Source: Oreocharis arfaki
Lineage: Eukaryota; Chordata; Aves; Passeriformes; Paramythiidae
DNA length: 64,000 nt
Direction: 5' to 3'
Assembly (NCBI GenBank): GCA_013398015.1
Contig: VZRR01011613.1
Span: 4,160 to 68,159, forward strand
The notes under the pieces were generated by a model. It saw only the letters and a list, made by a program, of their open reading frames with translations, did no database searches and had not been told where the DNA came from. Positions 10,944 to 23,100 of this stretch are shown here, piece by piece (the stretch's first letter is position 1; each line of letters starts with the position of its first letter). A program made the translations under genes and the position numbers.

Positions 10944-13900
10944 GAAAACTCAGAAATTGGCAATACAATTCAACAATTCCCACCCCAAGACAATTCAAAG
11001 AAAAAGTAGATATTGCTGCAGAAGTGCTCAGCTATTTTGTAAAGTGGCATTGTGCTTTTCCCATGCAACAGTAGATTCATCAGTCATCAAGAATTACACA
11101 AGTACCTGTTCATTCTTTCCTTTAAAAAAAATGCATTGAAGGCCAAGAGAAATAAATGTGAACCAAGATTTGATGGAACATTCCCCCACCAGCTCATGGG
11201 AAAGATTTACAGGCGAAGTCCCCTCACTTATTCGGGTGGAGATCTCACTGATTCTGTTCCAAGGCTGGAGTCATCAACAAGGCAGGCATCAACTTAGGCA
11301 TGAGGCAAACATAGCTCATAGATCTGCATCTGGGCTGGGAAATTCAGGAAGTCGCATGAAATGCCTCAGAACAGCTGTCTGAACAGGTAGTTCAAATCCC
11401 ATAAATTGTGCAGCAGGAACAAGGTAAGGACATGAACCATTGCGGATGGGGTTCAAGTTGCTGATTCATTTCCTTGTGTGTAGCACTGCTTTGGGTTTGG
11501 ACTTCTATTTCTTTTATTTGCTTATGCATTTTAAATGCAATCCCTCCAGATAATTTTATTATGAAACAAGAGTGCAGTGAATCAAGTTGAATCCCACATA
11601 GTCCATGATTTGGGTTCTGAACCAAATTTTCCCAAGATTGTGAGCTTAGGGTCCCACTTCAGGGAGATCATTAATTTAAACTTTAGATTTGTCCTTGAAT
11701 ACTGATGTTAAATTAGAGTTTTCTGGAAAGTGCCACAAAAATATGAATCCTGAAAAACAAGGTAAATTAATTGAAAGGAAAAATGCTTTCTTCTAAAGCA
11801 GAAAAATTTCTTTGCTTCATTCACACCTTGTGCTTGTAATTTTAATTTCCTGCTTTCCAAACAAACTGTGTTATCAGAGTTTTGAGTCTGCTGTGCTTGG
11901 TTGTTTGTGATGAAGATAACACTTCCTGACCGTACACTTGACTGCAGCAAAATAATTAAAGCCAATAAATTTGAATAAGGGGAAAATTAATGACATTATT
12001 TACTGCTTCTCATTAAGGGCATTAAAACAGATGTGCATCAAGGAAAAAAAGATTAATTAATAGAGGCCAAGAAGTGCAACATTTAAAATGAAAGCAATTT
12101 TAAAAATGTTTCATTTAAAATAGCTTGTAATGGAATATTTAATTTTTAAAAAACAACCAATTAAAAAAGCATGGAAAAATTAAATTTAATTACAATCAAC
12201 CAGATGACTTCCAGCAATTAAAAGCCTAAACAGTAGGTCCCATCTGCTTAATAAATATTCTGTTAGAACAGTGTGGGACAATAATTTAAATGACGTGGGT
12301 TTAAGAATTCAGTCATCAGCTTCCTGGCTCTTTCTCAGTGCTCCTTATAGAAGGTATGATCCTTTCAAAAAAACCCAAATCTATTTATTCTTTCTGGATG
12401 GTTTTGTTTTAAACAGGAAAGGTTTCAGCTCTCTGGTAGATGCTGTGGTGGTCTTAGGGAAGATATCGAGCTCTACCTTTTCAATATTAAGAATAACTTT
12501 CCTGAGGGAACTAGAATGAAGTTAAATCATGGAATAGGTGAGTCTGCAGTGACCTTTTGATAGGGGGTAACTAATAACATGAACAAGTTGGTAGTTTGCA
12601 CGTTGGTGCAATAGAATTGGGCTGGGGTGGTTACAGCCCATATTTGAGAAGTAAAAGGAAGAGCAACTCTTCCATGAGGCCAGCATTAGTTGTGGAAATT
12701 CACTTCTTCCTGAGGGTAAGTCTGCCATATAATCAGAAAGTTTCAGGCTATTTTCCCCTAAGTTTTCTGGTTTTTTTCCACTCTTCCTTGACCTTGGACA
12801 GGAGGTTGGAGTCAATAAAGTGTATTCTTATTTTCTGCTGTGAATCCTTCAGTGCTGAGGAAATTTGGTTTTGTTCAGGTTTTCAAAACTTTTTGGTTGC
12901 ATTTTTCAACTTTTCTTTCCACACGTGTTTTCTGATTTGACCCGGCAGAATTATGGCATTAAAATTTCCACAGTGAGAGAGTTTTTGATGTGGCAGTTAT
13001 AAAATCTTCATTAGTGAGGGCTTGTACTTTAGAAATTGGTACTGGAAAACGCTCCTCCAGGTAAAAAACATCCCTACTTTTTTTGTTATCTCTGTAATAA
13101 TTAAATACTAGCTGACTCTGCTTGACAGAAGCATTGGGAATGCTGCCTGTGACCCATCAATGCCAGTGCAAAGCCCGTCACCTACTGTGTGAGCTTTAAA
13201 CAAATCCCAGGTTTGGGAGAGCATCCTTGTCCGTGCAGGCACCAAGAGTGGACTTGCATTTAACCACAGAAAAATAATTTCATTTGCCATGTCTGAGACT
13301 TCCCTCTACATCAAACTCTCACAAGTTATTATTTGGCTGAATTTTGGGTCTAGTGAAGGACAGAACTGATGGAGGTTTCAGTGGTGCACAGCCAGGTAGC
13401 AGCTGTTGAAGATGACAGCGGAAGGGTGACGTGCTGCTTTAGACTGTCTCTGTGAATTCCCACTGGTGTCAAAACCACCACTACGTCTTTGCAGTTTCAG
13501 CCAGAATGAAACAAATCTCCAAGGCTTGGAGTGTATCTGTAGCTTATTTCTTCTTATCGGGGTCAGAATAAACACTTTGAAGGAGTAGTTTTGACAGGTA
13601 AGGTAACACCACTGAATGATGGTATAAAGGAGTCGATGGCTGGAGTTTGTTTTCATTTTCTTCCTTGGGAAGAATAGGGAGAGAGGTTAGGAGAAACAAG
13701 GGAGTTTTTAAAAATAACATCTAATGTGTGATTCAGTATCCAGCCTCAAATCCTTACTATATATATATAATTCAAAGTAAACAAAACTGTCATGATTCAC
13801 AGTGTTCAATAACTGCAATGCAAGGTCAATTAGCCTCAGTACAAATTACAAACACTCGCAGGCATATAACAGAACCCCTAAAAAAAGCACCTCATGGGCT

Positions 13901-16900
13901 GATTGAGCAACGTAACTCACATGTACATGTTTCCCAGCACGCTTTCTGAGTTAATTCCAAGACTTTCTGAAAAGTTTGGGACCTAGAAGCAGCAATGGCA
14001 GAAAAACAAGTCACTTGTTTCGAGACTTCCATTGCTTTTCTCACTGCAGCGCCTTGACAGTGTTTAACCCCTTGGGATAAGAGAAAGTGTATTTCAGCTT
14101 TTTCCAGACCTTGGAAGTGAGTTAAGGTGACTTTTTCACCCTGTTTCCATGCATTTTCTTCACTTGCACTGCAATTTCCAGTGTGGATTCACATTCCCAG
14201 TTTGGATGCCGCATGAGACGTCAATTGCCATGTGTGATACACTGGCAGTTACCGTAATTATTGTGGTCCTGCTCCTGTGCTGAAATCTCAGGAATCTGAG
14301 AGCAAGGGCAGAAAATACATGATTTTTTGCTGGTTTTCTGGTTTTATTGCCTGTGACTAGGCAACACAGTGCTTCGAAGAATGGGAGACTACTCTTTCAG
14401 TCTCAATTTTGATCAGAACCCAATCATAGCTCAGGGAGCACTTATGAATGGATGAGCAGCATCAAGCATCAATATTTGTTAACAGTTTATCAGTGGTACA
14501 AATAACCCCCTAGTCATAGATTTGAGCTGGAATAATATTGGGATTGATACTTGCCGCAATGGAAATACAAAAGTAAAAGGAATTGCTATTAACATTTAGA
14601 GGGAATGAGAAGCCTGCATGTAGACATGACATGGATCCACCAGCCATTGCAGCAGGCATTAATTTAACTTTCTGCAATACTTGGACAACTTGGATATAAG
14701 CTTGGTGTGGAAAATCACATGCACATGAGTTTAACCCTGCCTACTAAAATGGAATAGCAATTCTTTCCAGCACCTCAATCAGCTCTATCAGGTTGTTAAA
14801 TGCAGGCTGGTGGTGCCAGGAGCTGCTCTGTTGCACAAACTGATACATTTAAAAAATGAACACAATTCATGCCAACATGTATTGGAAATACCCAGAATTG
14901 TTTTTCCAGCTATAACTTCTCTGTGTGTTTATGAATAAGTTTATGGGGGTTTGTTCTGTTTTTGGCAGAAGGGAGTGGACTTCTGAATATCCACATTTCC
15001 ATGAAAACAGGATTTCAGTCATACCTGGGGAATAGAACACATCTATTATTCCATCCAGTATGAGCAAAGCTGGGGGTGCTGTTTGTGGCAGAGAGGGAAT
15101 GAGCGTGAAGTGCTTTGATTTAGGGGATTGAGAGGAGGGGTTGGGGGGGGTCTGAGGGCATATTTTATTTTGCAGAATTATTTCAGGGTACAGAGGAGGA
15201 GAGAAGCTATTCCAAACTGAGTCTAACTGTAGCACTAACTTCCAGTTCTAATTTACTGCACAGTTCAACTGAATATTTCACTGTGAAGATACCAAGGAGC
15301 TGGATCTTCATCTTCTTGAAGACAGTAAAAACAGGTGTCCACGAAGGCCAGTGCCCATAGGAGCTGATCTGTTTATTGAGAGAAGGAGGGAAGGAGGTGG
15401 AAAAGAGAAGTAAAGAAAATACGAGTAATATTGCCAGATTTTGCCCTCTAGGTCAAGTAATTACATGAAAGCCTTGACTATCTATTTTTCTCCGTGTATC
15501 TCTAATTATCTTTGGCTCATTTAAGTGTGTCTGTGTTTATAACCATGAAAGCCTTAATCTGGAATATTATCATATCATGATCATAAGTTCATGGTACTGC
15601 TCAGAAACCAAACTAATGCATTTCAGAATTACAATCACTGTATATATGCACAAATATACGTCCTTTTGATAGAAACCTGACTTAGAGAGTTCTGAATTCT
15701 CGGTTTGGCAACAACTCGGTACGTTTAGAATGAGAGAGCCTTTTTGGAGCTGTACCCCATTTAACCAGTGCCTGATGAAAGACTCTCTGAGGACCTACCT
15801 GTGAGAGGTCCCCAGAACCTTTTGCTAGTTCAGTCCCAGAAGAAAGTATGCAAAGAAATACTAAGTACCTCAAAAAACTGGTCTCTGAGACTGACTTCAA
15901 AAAGCCATCCCTGAAAGGCCCCTCTGAAAAGCATTGGAGATTCAAAGGTCTGGGGCTGGGGAGGCTGGGGGTGGGGGTGGAATGAGGCAGAGCAGGAGGA
16001 GGGTGTGCAATGCAAACAGAAATGGGAGCAGAAATACAGCCAGGAGGGGAAATTGTGAAAGTGAGAAGAAATAAAAGCTTGATCTTGCTGTGTCAAAGAA
16101 TAGAGGAGTCAATGAGGAGATCTGAGAATTTCTGAAGACTTCCTAATCTTCAAAGACGTAAAAACATATTAAGGGTTGGGATTTTTTTGTAGCATTTATA
16201 ACATTATATGAGACAGAGCAGATATAAAAAGTGTTTAGGCACATATAAAATAAAAATATTTAAAATAAAATCCAAACAGCACTCAAGGTCTTTCTGAAAG
16301 GCAGCCCACCACCCCCAGGTAAGAAGACAAGGCTGAGTTTTGCCATCTTACCCAAGATGAGTAAAATTTCAGAGTTTAAGCACAGCTCAGTGGCAATTTA
16401 GAGCAGAAGGGCAGTTATTTCCAGTGTGAGAGTGACAACTGTGGAAGTGATGTGCACAGCCCTGGGAGAGAAGCCGAACATGGAACCGGAATGTTCTAAC
16501 AGAATATCCCCTTGGCACATCAAACAAAGCTGAATCCCTCATTAGCATGCCTTCACATCCCTTTTGCCATTGACATTTCTGATCCCAAAGGAGTTATAAT
16601 GAAACAACACACTGTCAACTGCCCCAGTTTTGTTACTGTTTTTATTGCTAATCCTATTTGGAAGGAATCTGTGCTTGACCTTTAACTGGGTAGGTTTACA
16701 GTCAGGTCTCAAGGAGCAGACGATTAGTAGCTAATCAATAAAAAGCATCATTGTTTCAGTAGTGCCTTTTCCTGCAAGGTTTAGACTTTTACTGGTCTCC
16801 AAATATCTGTAGTTTAGGTTGTATCAATGCCTTGAAGGTGGGAAGACTGTAGAGCAGAAAGCAGTGCTAATTCTGCTTGACTGCCCAGCTTGACCAGTCA

Positions 16901-19249
16901 GATTCAGGTAGTAAATGTTACTTTCAGATCCATTGACTTATTTTCACTTGCCTTAGAGACAAACAGGCTTTTCAGACTGTATTGATACATCTTACCCTCT
17001 GAAATCCAGCCTTGTGTTAGGAAGAGTGAATGTGAGCACTGAATTCATACATATCACATTTTAAAATGAAAATCTTATCGTGGTAAATGGTAAAAAACTA
17101 CTTCTGTCCCATGCAAGCTGTCATCATGAAATCGTTGTGTTTAAAAAAGTGCAATGAACAGCACTGAGGGATTTGAAAAAAATCTAGAGTTTGAGCTCAC
17201 GTAAACGTAATGGAAGTCTAGGGCAGCTTTTGTTTGGCAGGCCCCAAACTCTCAATGACTATGGTCTAGATTTCTCTAAGCTGATATTTTTGATGGCAAT
17301 TGTCTCTGGAAAAACCTCCTACTTCAGAAGGTTTCTCTGAGTGTAGAGCTCCCAAAAGCAAAGGAACACTGAAGAACTTGCAATAAGTTCACAGAGAGTT
17401 AATGGTGAGGATAAATAGCTTTGTCTTTAAATTACTCCCACTACCAAAATCCTTTCCACACTGTGAAAATGTCCTTTCTCTCCCACAGGGTCTCACATAT
17501 GAAGCACAGGTTTGATAGACTATCTTTTACATGTTTTAAGCCAACCCATAATTGAACATGGTGTACTGCGGTTTTAGATGAGAGGTCAATCTATTTGCCA
17601 AGTAATTGTCTGAAAATTAGAGGAACAATAAAACACAAAGTTGTACAGTTTGTAAAATACAAGTTCAGGCTGGTAAGAAATGTTTTTGCATTTACTTGAC
17701 ATTTAACAAAATAATTACAAGTCCTTCAGGATAATTAGAATACACGCTGTATTTGCAAAATGCTTAAAATCCTAGTTGACCTTTAGTAAGTGTGTTAATC
17801 AATAACAAACATATAACTTGCTATTAGGCCAATTAAATGCCTCTGTATTTCGTTCAGATGCTTAAAGGTGAAGGTTAAATCGTGTTAAATCACTGCCCTG
17901 TCAGAATGGGCATTTGTCTCTGATGTACTGCTTCCAAAGAACACAAGCAAAATATCCTCTGAAATGCCCCAGGGATCTGCCTCATCCAGTTTTTAATTTG
18001 CAGCAGGGATTTTAGAGCCTTGTACTGCTGTGAGTTGCAGTCATAGAACTCATTCCCAGGACGCAGAGTTCTGAAGAGGTGATCCCTCTTTCGACTCTCC
18101 AGAAATATTAATGAATTGAAGGGTGTCTGTGCTGAATGGTGCTTCTCCTGCAATGTCTTCCAACATCCAGAAAAATACAATGACCTTGGATATAAGGCAT
18201 CTTTCACCAGAAAGATGAATATCTTCTCCCAAGATAAAGATATCATGATGTACTAGTGAGTTCATACAAAAAAGGTCAGTATAAAGATAAAAAATGTTTA
18301 TGTTGTGTTCTGCTTTTCTGTAACACTTGGTGCATGACCTCAATAGTAAGATGTGGAAATGTTTGCCAATTGCAATCAAAAGTTGTAGATTTGCTGCCAA
18401 ATTTAGTCAGGTAGCTTAAAAGAAGAAAAGGAAAGCAAGTACTATTTTTCTTTCTGCTCTTGCAGGAATTCTTCCAAGTTGCTGTCTTTGCAAAAAAATC
18501 TATTCCCAACACAAGTGATCTAAGAACAGAACAGCGACTCATGTGATGTAAATCAGCATTGCTCTGCTAAGCTATAACTGTTCTATTTTGTTCAAGAGCT
18601 GATCAAATGTATTTGAGAAAGCTGCAGTAAATTAATATGGCCATTCTCTCTCTTTTTCGAGAGTAATATGCCTCTGACTTTGCATAAAGGTCAATGAAGT
18701 GTTAAATTGAGGGTGATTAAATACATAGTGTGAAAGAAATTATTCTAAGGGAGAAGAGATGAATGAGGATGCAATAAAAATAAGGTAATCATTGAATGAT
18801 AAAAACAGCTTCTGATATACAGAGCCCAAAGCTGTAGTGACACGTGTAGGGGAAATATCAAACAAAACTCTTCCCCTGACATGTAATTGAGGTTTCTATA
18901 TAGTCCTATGAAAAGTGTTTTGTAATTTTCAGTATTGGCTCAATACCTGGAATTCACATGGTTAGAAATTTTAGAGTCAAGTAACTCAGAACGGCTTTTT
19001 AATAATATTAACCGCAGGCCCAGGGCTTCCAGGAGAATTCTTTTTCATAACTATATGCTTATTTAAAGGTTTCTGTTCCTGGTCCTGCCTTTACATTGCT
19101 ACCACAATGCAACTAGGCAAGATGCTTATCTTTAATTTGCTAAGGACATGCGAATCAGACTGGGTATTTTCCAAGTGATATGTAAATTACAACCATTGAT
19201 GCCTTAGGTTTTAACTTTTATATTTTTCAAATCCTGTACTGCCTAGTGT
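10944..19249. other. Long unique AT-rich stretch, no gene; possible regulatory blocks
   Basis: About 8.3 kb without a recognisable transposable element. Blocks near 11940-12260 and 17590-17860 are dense in TAATTA/ATTA cores and lack CpG, as conserved non-coding elements often do. A G-quadruplex motif lies at 15952-15980 and a short (TA)n run near 13757-13769. The open frame at 14867-15235 (minus, 122 codons) matches nothing I know. Confidence 0.45.
15952..15980 (+). other. G-quadruplex motif
   Basis: Four G-runs (GGGG, GGGG, GGGGG, GGGGG) are separated by loops of 2, 5 and 1 bases, fitting the usual four-run, short-loop definition on the plus strand. The single-base loop suggests a stable fold. 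Nothing nearby shows a promoter or exon. Confidence 0.75.
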
Positions 19250-19850
19250 GTAACTCTGAAGTTTCTGAGCCTGTTAACTTCTGCTCTCTCATGCTAAGAT
19301 AGACTTAGCAAAGCCTCTCTAAGTTTGCTCTCCAAGGATACCCAGACTGTCCTACGCCCAACATATTGAGAAGGGGGATAAGCTTGGGGAAATTACATCA
19401 TTAGCTAAAGTTTTAATTGGCGAATTTATGCTGATATGCAAATGGACCAAACCTATAAACATGCGAAGAACTCGTGCCTCGTTGTCCATCTTGGGGTCTA
19501 TTTTTTGTATGTAGCCTTTGGCTCCCCAGGGTGTACCTCTGAAGGCATTTCAAATAAGTATCTACCTTTATTCCCTTATCTGGTCTGTTTCTAGGTAGCC
19601 TCTCAAGGCATCAGTTCTTTGGCACTTCCAGAAGGGACAATGAGGCTTCCAAAAATCCTCAGGGACTCAGAAAGATCCAGCTCGGCTTCCCCCTGCCCCT
19701 GCCGGCACCCAGGAGGGTGGGGGGCAGTTACTATGGTCCAGGAGGCAGAGGAGCCCCCAAGAGCCCCAAAAATCTCCAGATTAACCAGAGGCTCGTGAGT
19801 AAATGAATAAAGGTGGTATTCAGTTGGCACCTGGGCTGGGTGTTAAGAGA
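19250..19850 (+). mobile_element. ERV LTR and leader, plus strand (limits approximate)
   Basis: LTR-like order on the plus strand: a U3-like region from about 19250, a TATA box (cctataaac near 19452), a stretch resembling R with ctcgtgcctcgttgtcc, an AATAAG-type signal in tttcaaataagtatc, and a pyrimidine-rich U5 ending near ctctcaaggca at about 19607. The following sequence (ttctttggcacttccagaagggac, then GC-rich sequence to about 19850) resembles the 5' untranslated leader of an avian ERVL-type element. I could not resolve terminal TG/CA ends, a primer-binding site or a target duplication with certainty. No gag or pol frame follows, so it is a truncated remnant. The similarity may extend to about 20170. 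Confidence 0.55.
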
Positions 19851-20179
19851 TCTCTTACAGTTTGTTTGGGGCTCAAGAGAATCCAGGAGGGTCTCAACTC
19901 CAGTTGAAATCCCCCTTTGTTTGCTATCAGCTTGTGAGAGCTTGTCGGGGAACACCTGAGAGTTCCAGGGAAATTGTTAGCTCCTTTGACTTTCCCTCTG
20001 TTAGTTTGTTGCTACCTTGTCAGAGGTTAACAATTTTTTTGTTCAATTTTAGTGTGGACTAGATTTTACTGAGGAAATAAAGAGCTCTGTGTTGCCTTAA
20101 GATCCCAAGGAGTTCCCAGCTAATACCGAAGCCATTCTGGTCTGCAGGTTCCCATGATGCTCCTACACGAGGTTATGAC

Positions 20180-23100
20180 AAGGTACAATTCCTCACATTC
20201 ACTTGTTATATCCATCCCTTACATTCTAAAATGTGGCACAGACAAGAAATCAGACCATCAATATCTACATTGCCCATGTGAAATAAAGCCTGATTTTGCA
20301 GATAATGTCTTCTGAATAAAACATTGCTCCCAAGTTGTAATCTAATTCCCTAGCAGGTAAACAGGGAATGCTGCAACAGAGCTGATGAAACTAAAGTGAG
20401 ACTCACATCAATAAAAATGTCCCTAAAATATTCTTAAAGTGGAGTATTACACCTTGGGTTTAGAATACACAGAAGTAGAGATTTATAGTCAGTGAAAAGT
20501 CGATCATGAAAAAGTTGAGAGGTTTTATGAGCCCTGAGGCAACAAAATGCCAAGATATCAGTGAGGCCACTTGAAATAAAAGCTCAGAAATCACTCTTAA
20601 AGAGGGTTGTTGATTTTCCATGTTAATAATTGATAAAATAATGTACAGACATCTTAGCTGTAGATGTAGCTGCCAAAAGCTGTGAAACTGCATTAATATA
20701 TCCTGCATTGCTTTCATGTAAAGATTTAAGATGTCGCACACACAAAAACTGGGAAGTTTTATGCAGAAGTAAGCTATTAACGATCCATTCAAGAAGAGGT
20801 CTCGGTGACTTGATCTTTATGAATCACTGGTGTGTAAGGTGGAGCACAGTCCTAAGGGTGGCATTTCTCTGTAGAGTGATGTTGCAGTTTTTCTTCCTGC
20901 TTCTGAACTGGATTTGCTTTTACATCTTGCATTGGCTTTTTCTGAGCTTATGGGAGTCCCATCATTCCCATTTCACTAATACAGCTTTAATATATCTGTA
21001 AGAATGGGTAGAGTGCAGAAAGAAGAAATACTGTTATCTGCTGGCTGGAAAACTTGCCTAAGGAACTTGGATTTTGTTTTTTCCATAGCCTGTAAGTTTT
21101 CTGTGTGTGGAGGCATCTGGAGGACCAAACAGAGGTCACATTGATTTCAGCAGCAATTACAGATCACAACCACCGGCATGATTTGCTGGGCATCCCCTGT
21201 GCCCCTGAAGCTCAGACCTTGTGGCCCTTTGTCACACAGGTGTCACTGCCTGAAATAGCTCCACTGTTTTCCAGAGCGTTACATCTGTAGAAAGAGTGCT
21301 TCTTTAGAGTGAGAGAGAAGAGAGCTCTTCTACAACACTTTGCAATAAGCAAGTGGTATCTCCCCTTGTACTTGAGGTTATTATTTTTCACCCTGTGATC
21401 TGGCTGATGCTGAAGTCTTCAGCTTCGTAAGGTCTTTCCAGAGGGCAGGACAGAGAGAGCAATAGTGTATGGCTGCAGCCTTCTTTAGCTAGAAAAACTT
21501 GGCTTTTCATACACTCAGCACTGTGGCCACCAGTCTAGAAACAGAACACTGGAAGCAGTGTCAAGGTGTACAAATTAATTTTAGATAAAATAAATAAAGA
21601 AATAGAACCAAAGCAGGAAATATTTTGTCTTCTCTGTCCGTAGTAGCACGAGCAGTGCTTTGGCATTTGCAGGATCTATTTGCTCATGGCCTGGCAGAGT
21701 TTGGGGTCTTTGCAGGTTTTGGAGACTTCAACTTGTGAAATACTGATGAAATTGAAATACATGTGTGGGATTTTTTTTCCGTGATTGATGTACTTAATGC
21801 ACAAAATTTAATAGAGTGAGGTTGGTGTGTATGCAAAGATGGCACTTCGCTGATTTTTTAAGTGAATTTACTACAATAAATAAATTCACTTTTAAAGTGG
21901 TGACATTGGCTTAGTGAGGCTGTGGGATTTTTGTGTATGAGTTTTTATTTGGGTGACACAAGCTGAGTTGATGTCTCAATACAGAGTGAACAGAAATAAG
22001 CCATTCCTGAGTCCAAATTACCCTTATTTTTAGTATTTACACTGTCCGAAGCTCCAGGACAAATCCGTTTTACAATATAAAAGATAGTGAATGCTTTAAA
22101 CGAAAAGTTTGTTCCCTGCTTTGCATATTAAACTCAGTTTAAATTCTGCCTTTTCCATATGGCATATATTAAAATAAATGAAAATGTATTAGGTCTGATT
22201 CTCCTCTCAGCAAGACAGATTTCCCAGTTGTGCAATTCCAGTGCTTGCAATAATGGCTTTACTAGCTCAAATTACACTGAAAAAAAGAAAAATCAAATCA
22301 CAAAATATCTATGTTTAAAACTGTACAAGAGCCTAATGGCTCACAAGGATGGCTGAAACAATGTAATAGCCCATAAAGTGTTCTTTGGCATGACTTTTTA
22401 CTTGTTTATTTAGTGATCCTGTCAAAGTAGAAATATTGGTGGACCTTATAAGGTTTTGGGCTATTCAGAAATGTACAGCAAGTGTCTTTTCAGATCTTCC
22501 ATGAGGAAAGCATTTATTACAGTTATTCTGGTGACATCCTGTGGAACTGTAAATTATATTGTAGTTATGTCAAAGGCATGCTCAAATAAAATTACATACA
22601 ATAAGATATAAAATGAAAGGCTCAGCCTTTCTGTCTATAAGTCTGTAGACTGCTGTGAGAGTTCCTTTATGGACAGCAGATGTCAATGTGGTGATGAACT
22701 GAAGCTCACTGGGAATCCAAACCAAGACTGGCCACGTTCAGAATGAAGGCAGAGCAACCACTCACATCCCCAGTGCCAGAGCAGTGAAGCATTCATTTAA
22801 TTTCTTCGGACAATTTCTCAAAAACTGGTTTTGTTTGTCCACAGTCAACAGTTAACACTGATTTAACTGTAGTTAAAAATGCTTCATGACTCCTATGACA
22901 TAGGACATCACCTAGCTTTTCTCTTTCCATTTCTCCTCATCCTCAGCTTCTGCAAATATGACGGGCTTTCTTTTCACCCACGTGCAGAATAATTAATGTA
23001 GGCTTTTGTATCCAGTGCTGGTCAGATTTTCTGATCCAGGAAACTCCCTCTTGTGCTGTTTGTTGTGTTATATGTCATTTCAAAAAGTGTTTCACTGATG

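Noticed and set aside
10751..11139. Open frames spanning the N run
   Set aside because: They contain unknown residues and lysine or phenylalanine runs from the poly-A tract; artefacts of the assembly gap.
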